Source: Mesorhizobium sp. L-2-11
Lineage (GTDB): Bacteria > Pseudomonadota > Alphaproteobacteria > Rhizobiales > Rhizobiaceae
Length of the DNA stretch: 64,000 bases
Direction of reading: 5' to 3'
NCBI RefSeq assembly: GCF_016756595.1
Contig: NZ_AP023257.1
Coordinates: 4,294,001 to 4,358,000 of the forward strand
The notes beneath the pieces were generated by a model, which saw nothing but the letters and a program-made list of their open reading frames with translations, did not search any database and had not been told where the DNA came from. Position numbers and translations under genes: made by a program. Positions 33,900-42,589 of this stretch are shown here, in pieces. Numbering within the stretch: position 1 is the stretch's first letter; every line of letters begins with the position of its first letter.

Positions 33900-35030
33900 G
33901 TGGCGGACACACTCAGGATCGTCCACTGCTTTCGCTCACCTGTCGGAGGGATTTTTCGTCACGTGCGCGACTTGACCGAGGCGCAGGTCGCCGCCGGGCA
34001 TGCCGTCGGCATCGTCTGCGATTCGACGACGGGCGGCGACTTCGAGGAACATCTGTTCGAACAGATGAAAGGCACAATGGCGCTCGGCATCCATCGTACG
34101 CCGATGCAGCGGCACGTCGGGCCGGGCGACCTCGCCTCGGCCTGGCGCACATTTGGGATCATCAAAGAATTGCGGCCGGACGTGCTCCACGGGCACGGCG
34201 CCAAGGGTGGCACCTATGCCCGCCTGTTCGGCTCATTGTTGCGGGTATCAAGGTCTCGCGTAGCCCGCCTTTATTCGCCTCACGGCGGCTCTCTTCATTA
34301 TGACGAGACCACCGCCACGGGGAAGCTGTTCTTCGCGCTCGAGCGGTTCATGGCGCGCTTCACCGACTATCTTCTGTTTGTCTCCGACTATGAAAGGCAG
34401 ACCTATCGCAGGAAGGTCGGCGAACCACCGATCCCGAACAAGCTTGTCTACAACGGCCTGAGCGCCGCCGAGTTCGAGCCGGTGCCAACCGAGCCGCATG
34501 CGGCTGATGCCCTCTACATCGGCATGATGCGCGACCTCAAGGGACCGGACATCTTCATCGATGCGCTGGTTCTTGCCGGAACACGGCTCGGACGCCCGGT
34601 GAAGGCGGTGATGGTCGGCGACGGCGACGACCTGCCGCGCTACCATGCGCAAGTGAAGCGGCTCGGGCTCGAAGCCCATATGCGTTTCCTGCCGCCGATG
34701 CCGGCGCGCAAAGCCTTCGCGCTGGCCGAACTGGTCGTCGTGCCTTCGCGCGCGGAAGCCATGCCTTACATCGTGCTGGAGACGCTCGCCGCCGGCAAAT
34801 CGATGATCGCCACCGGCGTCGGCGGCATCCCGGAAATTTTTGGCGCCGGCTCCCCTGCCCTGGTCCGGCCCGATCCGCGCGAGCTTGCCGACAAGATGAG
34901 CGCGGCGCTGGCCGACCCCAATGCCTATGGCGGGTTGATGCCCGGTACAGCCGACCTCAAGGCGCGGTTCGGCGCCGACGTGATGGCCGCCGCGATCGAG
35001 ACGGCGTATTTCGCGGCGCTCAAGCGGTAA
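33900..35030 (+). CDS. Glycosyltransferase family 4
   Basis: A 376-residue GT-B glycosyltransferase starting with GTG, 5 bp after the export gene. N-terminal acceptor domain (FRSPVGGIFRHVRDLTEAQ, HGHGAKGGTYARL) and C-terminal nucleotide-sugar domain with VPSRAEAMPYIVLETLAAGKSMIATGVGGIPE, which holds the E-x7-E motif of GT4 retaining enzymes. It adds one sugar to the lipid-linked repeat unit; donor unknown. Confidence 0.92.
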   Translation: MADTLRIVHCFRSPVGGIFRHVRDLTEAQVAAGHAVGIVCDSTTGGDFEEHLFEQMKGTMALGIHRTPMQRHVGPGDLASAWRTFGIIKELRPDVLHGHGAKGGTYARLFGSLLRVSRSRVARLYSPHGGSLHYDETTATGKLFFALERFMARFTDYLLFVSDYERQTYRRKVGEPPIPNKLVYNGLSAAEFEPVPTEPHAADALYIGMMRDLKGPDIFIDALVLAGTRLGRPVKAVMVGDGDDLPRYHAQVKRLGLEAHMRFLPPMPARKAFALAELVVVPSRAEAMPYIVLETLAAGKSMIATGVGGIPEIFGAGSPALVRPDPRELADKMSAALADPNAYGGLMPGTADLKARFGADVMAAAIETAYFAALKR

Positions 35031-35136
35031 CCCAAAAGGGCGCTAACCTCAAAGCTTCTCCAAAACCTATTTGTTGTTTCAAGGGTTTCTTAGCTCTCTT
35101 TCGCTATTCACTTGCGTGAAGCTTTGCGGATGCATC

Positions 35137-36672
35137 ATGAGCGACTTCGATCCCAAACGCCGCTTTTCGAAAGACGCGGTGCGCAATTTCAACGGCCCGG
35201 CCGGTGACGATAGCCCCGGCGGCATGAACGACGTCGCCCGTCAGGTCGCGACGCAATACCGGCGCGACACCATGTCGCCGATCATGGTCAGCGGCGTCTT
35301 GCGGATGGTCGAATTCGCGCTGCTGTTCCTGTCGGGCCTGTGCATCTATTTTTACTATGTCGGCTTCTTCAACCATCTCGCCTGGCAATATCCGCTGGCG
35401 ATCGCCGCCGCCTCGGCCCTCGCCGTGGTGCTGCTCGACGTCGCCGACTGCTATCAGATCGTCTCGTTTATGCGGCCGCTCGCCAATTTCGGCCGTCTGC
35501 TGATGATCTGGGCCGGCACCTTCGCCTTGATGGCGCTGACGGCATTCGCCATGAAGATGTCGCAAGACTATTCGCGCCTGGTTTTCGGCACCTGGTTCGT
35601 CGTCGGCTTCATGCTGATCTTCGGCCTGAGACTGCTGATGTCGAAGCTGATCCGGCGCTGGGCGCGCGACGGGCGCATGGAACGCCGCGCCGTCATCGTC
35701 GGCGGCGGCACGGCGGCGGAAGTCCTGATCCGCTCCGTCGAAAAGCAGCCCTACAACGACATCCGAATCTGCGGCATCTTCGACGACCGCGGCGACAAGC
35801 GCTCGCCGCCCATCGTCGCCGGCTATCCAAAACTCGGCACCGTTTCCGAGCTCATCGAGTTCGCCCGCATCGCCCGCATCGACATGCTGATCGTGTCGCT
35901 GCCGCTGACCGCCGAATCGCGCGTTCTGCAGCTTTTGAAGAAGCTGTGGGTGCTGCCTGTCGACATCCGGCTCTCGGCGCATTCGAACGCGCTGCAGTTC
36001 CGGCCGCGCGCCTATTCCTACATCGGCTCGGTGCCGATGCTCGACATCTTCGACAGGCCGATCAACGACTGGGATTCGGTCGCCAAGCGCGCCTTCGACA
36101 TCGTCTTCTCGATCATCGGCATCATCGTGTTCTCGCCGGTCATGCTGGCGACCGCGATCGCCATCAAGCTCGACAGCAAGGGCCCGGTGCTGTTCCACCA
36201 GAAGCGGCATGGTTTCAACAACGAGATCATCGAGGTCTACAAGTTCCGTTCGATGTACACCGACAAGGCGGACCCGACGGCCAAGCAGACGGTGACCAGG
36301 AACGACCCGCGCGTCACCCGCGTCGGCCGCTTCATCCGCAAGACCTCGATCGACGAGTTGCCGCAGTTCTTCAATTCGCTTTTCGGTTCGCTGTCGCTGG
36401 TCGGCCCGCGCCCGCACGCCATTGCCGCCCAGTCGCACAACCTTCTCTACAATGAGGTGGTCGACGGCTATTTCGCACGCCACAAGGTCAAGCCCGGCGT
36501 CACCGGCTGGGCGCAGATCAATGGCTGGCGCGGCGAGATGGACACCAACGAGAAGATCCGCATGCGGACGGAGTACGACCTCTATTATATCGAGAACTGG
36601 TCGCTGCTGTTCGATCTGAAGATCCTGTTCCTGACACCGATCCGGCTGCTCAATACGGAAAATGCCTATTGA
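35137..36672 (+). CDS. Undecaprenyl-phosphate glycosylphosphotransferase (WbaP/ExoY-type)
   Basis: A 511-residue initiating enzyme transferring a sugar-1-phosphate to undecaprenyl phosphate. Four or five transmembrane helices up to about residue 165, a CoA-binding-like Rossmann middle domain (RAVIVGGGTAAEVLIRSVE), then the catalytic bacterial sugar transferase domain: KRAFDIVFSIIGIIVFSPV, KFRSMYTD, RKTSIDELPQFFNSLFG and VGPRPHA. The closing LYYIENWSLLFDLKIL is typical. The start at 35137 is preferred over an upstream one because the N-terminal cytosolic segment then matches the family. Confidence 0.92.
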   Translation: MSDFDPKRRFSKDAVRNFNGPAGDDSPGGMNDVARQVATQYRRDTMSPIMVSGVLRMVEFALLFLSGLCIYFYYVGFFNHLAWQYPLAIAAASALAVVLLDVADCYQIVSFMRPLANFGRLLMIWAGTFALMALTAFAMKMSQDYSRLVFGTWFVVGFMLIFGLRLLMSKLIRRWARDGRMERRAVIVGGGTAAEVLIRSVEKQPYNDIRICGIFDDRGDKRSPPIVAGYPKLGTVSELIEFARIARIDMLIVSLPLTAESRVLQLLKKLWVLPVDIRLSAHSNALQFRPRAYSYIGSVPMLDIFDRPINDWDSVAKRAFDIVFSIIGIIVFSPVMLATAIAIKLDSKGPVLFHQKRHGFNNEIIEVYKFRSMYTDKADPTAKQTVTRNDPRVTRVGRFIRKTSIDELPQFFNSLFGSLSLVGPRPHAIAAQSHNLLYNEVVDGYFARHKVKPGVTGWAQINGWRGEMDTNEKIRMRTEYDLYYIENWSLLFDLKILFLTPIRLLNTENAY

Positions 36673-37928
36673 GCGCAGTCGCGCATGAACTCTCGCCGGC
36701 TGCGGTCAACGCCAAGCTGATCGCGCTGATTGCGTCGGGCGCGGTTTTTCTCGGCGTCTTCCTGTCCGGCTTCGTCATCGCCGAGCCAGCGCCGTACGAC
36801 CTCTACATGGTCGGGTTGATGGCGGTCTGGGCCCTGTTCGGCCTGCGCATATCGCGCGCGGCGGCGCCGCTGCTGGTGCTGCTGGTGGTCATGAACATCG
36901 GCGGCATGATCGCGATGACCCAGATGTCGGATATTGCCGGCACCCCGCTCTATCTCGCCGTGTCGCTGTTCCTTGCCTTCACCGCGGTGTTCTTCGCCTC
37001 GGTGACATCGGTCCAGCCAAATCTCTACCGGGTGATCTTCCGGGCCTATGTGATGTCGGCGGTGCTGACCTCGCTGCTTGGGATCGCCGGCTATTTCCAT
37101 GCCTTCCCGGGGGCGGAGATCTTCACCAGATACGACCGCGCCACCGGTGCCTTCCAGGATCCGAATGTGTTCGGGCCGTTCCTGGTGCTGCCCGGCATCT
37201 ACCTGCTCCATCTCCTGCTGACCGGCCCGGTCTCACGCATGCCGTTGCTGGCGATGCCGCTGCTGATCATCACGGCCGGCATTTTCTTCTCGTTCTCGCG
37301 CGGCGCCTGGGGCATGTTCGGGGTTTCGGCGATCCTGCTCACCGGCGCCCTGTTCCTGCAGAGCGCCAGCGGAAAATTCCGGCTGCGTGTCGTCATCATG
37401 ACCATCGCCGCCATCTCGCTGCTGGTCATTGCGATGCTCGTCGTCCTGCAGCTGCCGGGCGTCTCGGAAATGTTCACCAGCCGCGCTCAGCTGGAACAGA
37501 GCTACGATACCGCCCGCCTCGGCCGTTTCGCCCGCTATATCTTCGGTTTCCAGATGGCGCTTGAGCATCCGCTCGGCATCGGCCCGCTCGTCTTCGGCAC
37601 GATTTTCGGCGAGGACACACACAACATCTGGCTAAAAATGCTGATGGACTATGGCTGGCTCGGCTTCGTGTCGTTCCTGACGCTGACCTGCTGGACGATA
37701 TCAGCCGGCTTCCGCATTCTCCTGCGCGACAGGCCGTGGCAACCCTATCTTCTGTGCGCCTATGTCGCATTCATCGGCAATATCGCGCTGGGCACCTTCA
37801 TCGACATCGATCACTGGCGCCACGTCTATCTGCTGCTCGGGCTGATCTGGGGCGCCATCGCGCTGGAATATCGCCATCAGCGGCAGTTGCGACCGGTGGC
37901 GCTGCCTGCGCCGGCGGCGGGGGTTTGA
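36669..37928 (+). CDS. O-antigen ligase/Wzy-like polysaccharide polymerase
   Basis: A 419-residue membrane protein with about 11 helices and the O-antigen-ligase domain (FFSFSRGAWGMFGVSAILL, and GEDTHNIWLKMLMDYGWLGF with the conserved periplasmic-loop His). It starts at a TTG that overlaps the preceding stop codon, so it is translationally coupled. In this operon it most likely polymerises the repeat units. No Wzx flippase gene is seen in the window. Confidence 0.88.
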   Translation: MSAVAHELSPAAVNAKLIALIASGAVFLGVFLSGFVIAEPAPYDLYMVGLMAVWALFGLRISRAAAPLLVLLVVMNIGGMIAMTQMSDIAGTPLYLAVSLFLAFTAVFFASVTSVQPNLYRVIFRAYVMSAVLTSLLGIAGYFHAFPGAEIFTRYDRATGAFQDPNVFGPFLVLPGIYLLHLLLTGPVSRMPLLAMPLLIITAGIFFSFSRGAWGMFGVSAILLTGALFLQSASGKFRLRVVIMTIAAISLLVIAMLVVLQLPGVSEMFTSRAQLEQSYDTARLGRFARYIFGFQMALEHPLGIGPLVFGTIFGEDTHNIWLKMLMDYGWLGFVSFLTLTCWTISAGFRILLRDRPWQPYLLCAYVAFIGNIALGTFIDIDHWRHVYLLLGLIWGAIALEYRHQRQLRPVALPAPAAGV

Positions 37929-37947
37929 TGGATTTCTGGGGGCAAGT

Positions 37948-38241
37948 CTAAGCAACCCACCAAACGATGGCCGCACACAGCAAAAACACGAGCGCGGCAC
38001 CCGCGATCAACATACCTCTTCGCGTTCGCCACCTTGGCGGCTCAGCCGGCACAAGCCTGAACCGCTGAGCATGCTCCGATGCGAGTTTTAGTAAGGCTGC
38101 AGCCGTTTCGCGCGGCGTCCACCCTTTCGCTTCCGAGGCGGTCACCAAGGCTGCAAATGCGACTTCCAAAGCGACTTCACAGTTGACATCCCGATCTGGG
38201 CTGCCCTTTGGCAATATGGGTGGTTGCACGGCTTGGGACAT
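37948..38241 (-). CDS. Hypothetical small membrane-anchored protein
   Basis: A 97-residue protein: a soluble helical part (CEVALEVAFAALVTASEAKGWTPRETAAALLKLASEHAQ) and a single C-terminal membrane helix (about 77-95, MLIAGAALVFLLCAAIVWW) after a basic RWRTRRG stop. The arrangement is that of a tail-anchored inner-membrane protein. I do not recognise the family. The start at 38241 (MSQAV) fits the composition better than an upstream one. Confidence 0.65.
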   Translation of the reverse strand: MSQAVQPPILPKGSPDRDVNCEVALEVAFAALVTASEAKGWTPRETAAALLKLASEHAQRFRLVPAEPPRWRTRRGMLIAGAALVFLLCAAIVWWVA

Positions 38242-38405
38242 GCACACAAAGCGGCTCGCGGATGAAAGGTTCCCGCGTTTCACTTTCGAAGGTGGCCGAG
38301 CAGTTCTAATTCCCCGACAGTGTAGCATTTCGTCTTCAGCCAGTTGGTCGACCGGCCGCTGCGAAACTTAGTGTCTCCCCATTCGCTCAAGGCCGGCCTG
38401 GTCGA

Positions 38406-38805
38406 TCAGGTGATAGATCGCATTGGCGGGAGCGCCTGGCTGAACTGGGTGCGGATGTCAGGCGGGATGATGCCGGCAAGGATATCGCGGCGCTCTTGCA
38501 GAGCCATGTCGCGCAGATCGTGGCCGTTGAGGTGCAGCAGATCGAAGGCAACAAAGTAGAGATCGTGCTGGCGCCGCGTGATGGCCTTGCGCAAAGCCGC
38601 GAAATCCGACGGGCCGGCATCATTGAGCACGATGATCTCACCGTCGATGATGGCGCTGTCCACAGCCAGTGACTTCGATGCCGCTTTCGTCAATGATCAT
38701 TTGCGACCGATAGCCGTCGAACTTGACCTCATGAAGCCATAGGCCGCTTTCCGGAGGCTTCTCAACCAAGGTCGGCAGTAGTGGCGGGACAAACTTCAAA
38801 CGCAT
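38406..38805 (-). pseudogene. ATP-dependent DNA ligase (LigD-like) remnant
   Basis: The first frame starts MRLKFVPPLLPTL and includes the nucleotidyl-lysine motif HEVKFDGYRSQ, then breaks off. The homology resumes in another frame at SLAVDSAIIDGEIIVLNDAG and DLYFVAFDLLHLNGHDLR (ligase motifs III/IIIa). About 25-30 residues between them are missing, and the protein ends soon after at FSQALPPMRSIT. Deletion, frame change and lack of motifs IV-VI mark a dead gene of the rhizobial NHEJ-type ligase group. Confidence 0.75.
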
Positions 38806-38875
38806 GCATTTGACTCGCAAAACCGCGATTCAATTAGCATGCTCTTAATTAGTTCCGGAAAATTTTAACGAATCG

Positions 38876-38912
38876 TTGACCGCGCTGTCCCAGAATAGGA
38901 CGGCGCGGTCAA
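38876..38912. other. Strong isolated stem-loop
   Basis: TTGACCGCGC-TGTCC (38876-38890), a 7-nt loop CAGAATA, then GGACG-GCGCGGTCAA (38898-38912). All 15 pairs form, with one G-T wobble. There is no T run on the plus side (AACCCCC). On the minus side the hairpin is followed by CGATTCGTTAAAATTTTCC, which is weakly T-rich. It could end transcription towards the ligase remnant or be part of a small RNA or mobile element end. Confidence 0.55.
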
Positions 38913-39159
38913 ACCCCCAAACGGGCCGCGCTGGCGGCTCCGGCAATTCGCCTTCCCGCGCCACTGTCGGAGCCGCTACCACACTCCTCCAAAATACCAG
39001 CAACGGTTGAATCAACTGTTACCGCACGTGCTTTACAGTGCGCTTTCACAGTCGTTAGACTTTGATGGAACAGGGCCTCGCTTTCACGGTTGACGCCGAG
39101 ACAGTCCATCTCAGCGAGGAAACATGGAAGCCCAAGAGAACATCCGCTACGCCTGGGCC

Positions 39160-39300
39160 GCCCTCAAATCGAGGTGAGAAGGTCGTGCATCTTTTTCCGC
39201 CCGAAGACGGTGAGTAGGTGAGGAATCGACCGTCTGGCGACCGAAGAAGTCGCAGCCCATAGATTCGGATGTCTGGCATCAGCTCCGCGTCGAACCTAGC
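39160..39300 (-). pseudogene. Possible remnant of a small conserved rhizobial protein
   Basis: A minus-strand stretch reads ARFDAELMPDIRIYGLRLL followed by RSPDGRFLTYSPSSGGKRCT. This looks like real protein sequence (an SpoVG-like or phage-accessory type small protein), but no good start exists and the rest of the frame loses this character. A fragment is the most likely explanation, with low certainty. Confidence 0.3.
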
Positions 39301-39502
39301 GACGCATGGAGTCGCCCTTCACCCACATGGACGGCAGGCTCAATAGAATGGATACGCATTTCGGGTTCCTAGAGAGTTACGCAGGCTAGATTTGGAGTAG
39401 CCGAGGCGCACGAATTCAAAACATTCGGGCTTCACTTCGGGACTTTTTCGGGACTCCGGGTTCCGAAAACGGGCGATTTGAGCCCCTTTCGTTCCGAAAA
39501 TG

Positions 39503-39525
39503 GAAAAGGCGCCAGAAGGCGCCTT
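39503..39525 (-). terminator. Terminator downstream of tRNA-Pro
   Basis: On the minus strand AAGGCGCC-TTCT-GGCGCCTTTTCC forms an 8-bp stem with a 4-nt loop followed by a short T run. It lies about 30 bp after the tRNA 3' end. Confidence 0.8.
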
Positions 39526-39555
39526 CAATAAAAACTAGGGATCTCAAGGATTTAA

Positions 39556-39632
<77 letters not shown>

Positions 39633-39808
39633 GACCGGTCGCGATGTATCGTGATAACCCGGTTCGGGTCAACCGAATTCGGCGGCCATCACGCCGATGC
39701 CCGGCATGGTGGATTTGAAGTTCCTGCCCCGTTGGACGTCGTCAGCATTCAGGAACTTCAAATCCAGAACAAGCCTCGCTTGTCTGGCTTGATCGTCTGG
39801 CGTCGCTG

Positions 39809-40096
39809 CTATGAGACGGGTCTTGGATTTTCCACAGATTGTGTCAGCGCGGCTGTATCGATCAGCGCGCTTTCCGGAAGCCGGAGCGCGGAGGCTATTC
39901 GCCTAAGTTTCGACAAATCGGAATTCCTGCCGTTCTCGATGTCCGCAATCTCATCGACCGACAGTCCGCACGTCAGGGACAGCTCTTCCATGCTGTATCC
40001 CCTGGTTTCTCGGATGGCCTTGAGGGCGCTGTGATCGGGCGCAGCTTGGGTCGCCGACAGTTCGGAAAAAGCTTCGCTTGTTGCTATTTGGGGCAT
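39809..40096 (-). CDS. XRE-family helix-turn-helix regulator
   Basis: A 95-residue protein with an HTH_XRE domain at about 25-80: LKAIRETRGYSMEELSLTCGLSVDEIADIENGRNSDLSKLRRIASAL. A flexible, low-complexity N-terminus precedes it. It has no linked partner, toxin or phage gene. Targets unknown. It lies between the tRNA and a 458-bp gap. Confidence 0.8.
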   Translation of the reverse strand: MPQIATSEAFSELSATQAAPDHSALKAIRETRGYSMEELSLTCGLSVDEIADIENGRNSDLSKLRRIASALRLPESALIDTAALTQSVENPRPVS

Positions 40097-40554
40097 TTGG
40101 CAACTCCGTGGATTTAAAGAGTTTGATCAAATCAAGAAGTTGCCTGAGACGGCGCAGAGAATGCCCTCTCGATGGTGATTTGCCAAGCGCCAAAAATGCC
40201 GTCACGGCATCGTGATTCCGATCGGCGCAGCCCGGCACTGGCCTTGGCGGCGCCGGCACGGGTCCGTCATCCCGATCGGGGTCTTTGACTGGCCGATCGC
40301 CGAACTGTTCGACGGTTCTGAGCCGCTCCCTTGTTAACCGGCTGTCGCTGGCCCGTCAGCCGCTTTGAACGGATCGAATCAGCGGCGGGAGCTGATGCAG
40401 GCAGAGCGCGTCAGGGGACGGCGAATATTTTTTGAAGCGACGCGTGAACCTTTTCTCTCCGGGCCGCACCAACACGGTATGGACGCCACAAAGGCGTTCC
40501 CAACCGGAAGGACGCCCTGACGGCGATCCTCGATCCAGAGAAGGAAATGCTCAA
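40097..40554. other. Intergenic region without a recognisable gene
   Basis: 458 bp between the XRE gene and the small secreted protein gene. It contains several CGATCGG-type elements (near 40216, 40276, 40292) but no open frame of convincing composition. The ribosome binding site of the following gene (AAGGA) is at 40541-40545. Confidence 0.4.
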
Positions 40555-40845
40555 ATGACCAACATCTCGAACTTCAATCGCCTGAACCTCAAGCACTTGT
40601 CGCTCGCCGCTGCCATCGTCGTCTCGGCCTTCGGCTCGATTTCCGTGCCGAACTCGGCCTTCGCCAACGGCACGCATCCGAGCGGCGGCGGCGCGGTTTG
40701 TAAGGGCGCGGGTCACTGCCTGGTGCTGCAGCTCGACTGCAAGGGTACCTACACGGACGCCACCGACTCCAACGGCACCGTCTACGGCAAATGCAGCCAG
40801 ACCGCGCAGGTCAGCCCGAAGAACAAGCTCAAGCTCGCGCGCTGA
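40555..40845 (+). CDS. Small secreted four-cysteine protein
   Basis: A 96-residue precursor: signal peptide to about residue 39 (HLSLAAAIVVSAFGSISVPNSAFA), mature part of about 57 residues starting NGTHPSGGGAV with four Cys (VCKGAGHCLVLQLDCKGTY, YGKCSQ) that can form two disulfides. The family is unknown. It stands alone with its own terminator. A periplasmic or secreted binding or stress protein is possible. Confidence 0.75.
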   Translation: MTNISNFNRLNLKHLSLAAAIVVSAFGSISVPNSAFANGTHPSGGGAVCKGAGHCLVLQLDCKGTYTDATDSNGTVYGKCSQTAQVSPKNKLKLAR

Positions 40846-40864
40846 TCGATCCGTAGTCAACGAG

Positions 40865-40895
40865 AATGGCGGCCGTCCGCGCCGCCATTTTCTTG
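40865..40895 (+). terminator. Terminator after the small secreted protein gene
   Basis: AATGGCGGC (40865-40873), loop CGTCCGC, GCCGCCATT (40881-40889) followed by TTCTTGT. Nine perfect pairs plus a T run, 20 bp past the stop. It lies only a few bases from the end of the convergent gene and may serve both strands. Confidence 0.85.
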
Positions 40896-40897
40896 TC

Positions 40898-41236
40898 TCA
40901 ACGTGCCGATCTCGATTTCGTTCGCGACGTTTTCTGCTGGCGGCTGAGGAACAGGCTGGCGACGAGCCCGACCACAACCAGGCCGACGGCGGCCGCTGTC
41001 GCGGGATGATCGCGGGCTGTCTTCTCTATCACCCTGCCATGCCTCCTGATCGCGGGCAGAGCGTCACTGAAGCGCTCGGCGAGGTCCGCGTAATAGTCCG
41101 ACGCGGTGTCACGCCCGTCCTCGTAATAAGCGCTGCCGCGCCTGGAAACGGCCTTCCTCAGCGCCGCCAGTTCCCTGGAGAGGGCCGCGACCTGCTTTTC
41201 AAGATCGATGTCGGAGAGGGTCGAAAATGATACCAT
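40898..41236 (-). CDS. DUF883/ElaB-like membrane-anchored protein
   Basis: A 112-residue protein with an N-terminal coiled coil (LEKQVAALSRELAALRKAVSRRG), an amphipathic middle (YYADLAERFSDALPAIRRHG), ARDHPATAAAVGLVVVGLVASLFLSR as C-terminal membrane anchor, and a basic tail. This layout is that of ElaB/YgaM/YqjD proteins, which anchor ribosomes at the membrane in E. coli. The family name is a best guess. The start at 41236 has AAGGAAG upstream. Confidence 0.7.
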   Translation of the reverse strand: MVSFSTLSDIDLEKQVAALSRELAALRKAVSRRGSAYYEDGRDTASDYYADLAERFSDALPAIRRHGRVIEKTARDHPATAAAVGLVVVGLVASLFLSRQQKTSRTKSRSAR

Positions 41237-41335
41237 GACAGGCTTCCTTCTTTTGCGGGAGGAACGCACGATCGCAAAACCGGTTCCGGTTTTGCCGCGA
41301 CCGATCGGGGCCCAGGGCACGTCGCATCAGAAGGT

Positions 41336-41421
41336 GGCCTGTGGCCAGCGTCAGGGATGATGGCTGCAGGCCGGCCGGCAGTGACCGTCAGTCAAAGAAC
41401 CAAATCCCCTGTGCAGAGGGA
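41336..41421 (-). repeat. 3'-flanking repeat, copy 2
   Basis: This segment, abutting the merR-family stop codon, reads GGCCTGTGGCCAGCGTCAGG...GCAGGCCGGCCGGCAGTGACCGTCAGTC and resembles 5658-5729 along its whole length, with a small insertion. Position and orientation relative to the gene are the same in both copies. Confidence 0.5.
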
Positions 41422-41964
41422 CTAGCGCACCTGATCGAGCAGGCGCTTGCATTCCAGAAGGTCGAACAGCGCCTCCTGCAGCAAAGCGCGATTGTCGCGC
41501 GAGAGTTTCGACGTGCCCGGCTGCACCGGGCCTTCGTCGTCGGTCTTGCCCAGGCCGAAAAAGCGCCGGCTGGGTTTCACCTTGGGCTCGCCGACCAGCA
41601 TCTCGTCATCGGCGCCGCGCGGCTGGGCCGCCGGCGTCAGCGGCACCGCATCGGCCTGCCGGCGCTGCGAGATCGCCTCGACGGCCGCCATGTCGCCATT
41701 GCCGATGGCGACCAGGAAATGATTGCCGTTCTCGCGCAACAGCTTCTGCACACCCTTGATCGTGTAGCCCTGATCGTAGAGCATGTGGCGGATGCCCTTG
41801 ATCAGTTCGACATCCTGCGGCCGGTAGTAGCGACGGCCGCCGCCGCGCTTCATCGGCTTGATCTGGTTGAAACGCGTTTCCCAAAAACGCAGCACATGCT
41901 GCGGCAGGTCGAGATCTTCTGCGACCTCACTGATGGTGCGGAAAGCGTCGGGGCTCTTGTCCAT
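41422..41964 (-). CDS. MerR-family transcriptional regulator
   Basis: A 180-residue regulator: DNA-binding domain at 5-80 ([26 protein letters not shown], then [33 protein letters not shown]), followed by a low-complexity linker and a C-terminal helix ([23 protein letters not shown]). It is the conserved MerR-like gene behind ihfA in alphaproteobacteria; its effector is unknown. The start at 41964 has GAGGA upstream. Confidence 0.9.
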   Translation of the reverse strand: MDKSPDAFRTISEVAEDLDLPQHVLRFWETRFNQIKPMKRGGGRRYYRPQDVELIKGIRHMLYDQGYTIKGVQKLLRENGNHFLVAIGNGDMAAVEAISQRRQADAVPLTPAAQPRGADDEMLVGEPKVKPSRRFFGLGKTDDEGPVQPGTSKLSRDNRALLQEALFDLLECKRLLDQVR

Positions 41965-41983
41965 GGGCGAAATCCTCACGCTG

Positions 41984-42032
41984 GAGCATGGTCCCGAAAA
42001 GTCGGAATCGGTTTTCGGCCAGGATCATGCTC
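41984..42032. repeat. Rhizobial GATC-type palindromic repeat between ihfA and merR
   Basis: GAGCATGGTCCCGAAAAGTC...GGTTTTCGGCCAGGATCATGCTC is an imperfect inverted repeat with outer arms GAGCATG/CATGCTC. It is of the same type as the two units at 52843-52955 and belongs to the common GAGCATGATC-CCGAAAA-TTTTCGG-GATCATGCTC repeats of rhizobia. Confidence 0.75.
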
Positions 42033-42159
42033 AACAAAGAGTCATTCCGATCCGGCTTGTTCCGCCGAATCGAGCCTTATTTCAGCGGTTTATGAAACAA
42101 TATTCAAGCCCGGCGTCAAAGCAGGCGACCGTTTTCAACCGGGCTTTGAAGCACAGGCG

Positions 42160-42483
42160 CTATTTGCTGCCCTTGGCCTTGTTGATCTGGTGGGCGCGCA
42201 GAATGCGGTTCTTCAGCACATTCGACGATTTGAAGGTCATCACGCGGCGCGGCAGGATCGGCACTTCCTCGCCGGTTTTGGGGTTGCGCCCGATGCGCTC
42301 GTTCTTGGAGCGAACATGGAACGTCGCGAACGACGACAATTTCACCGTCTCGCCGCGAACGATCGCCTCGCAGATCTCGTCCAGAACCGCTTCGACGAGC
42401 TCGGCCGATTCAGTACGCGACAAGCCAACCTTGCGATAAACGGCTTCAGCAAGATCGGCGCGCGTAAGTGTCTTTCCCCCCAT
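42160..42483 (-). CDS. ihfA: Integration host factor subunit alpha
   Basis: A 107-residue HU/IHF-fold DNA-bending protein. [30 protein letters not shown] is the dimerisation helix pair; [22 protein letters not shown] gives the DNA-clamping arm with the intercalating RNP. The start at MGGKT (42483) matches the family; an ATG five codons upstream (42498) is the alternative. It sits in the conserved plsX-fabH-ihfA-merR order. Confidence 0.95.
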   Translation of the reverse strand: MGGKTLTRADLAEAVYRKVGLSRTESAELVEAVLDEICEAIVRGETVKLSSFATFHVRSKNERIGRNPKTGEEVPILPRRVMTFKSSNVLKNRILRAHQINKAKGSK

Positions 42484-42589
42484 GCGAACCGTCCCCATCA
42501 GCTCAAAAAAACATAACTCTATATAAGCAAAGATAGAGCCTAAGTAATTGATCCGGCAAGGTCAAGGACCGAACCGGTCCGTTCGGCAC

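Noticed and set aside
35104..36483. 459-codon open frame opposite the glycosylphosphotransferase
   Set aside because: Extreme Arg/Asp/His composition and no ribosome binding site; a shadow of the real gene.
40432..40554. Longer N-terminus for the small secreted protein
   Set aside because: It would bury the signal peptide behind 41 polar residues; the ATG at 40555 with AAGGA upstream is better.
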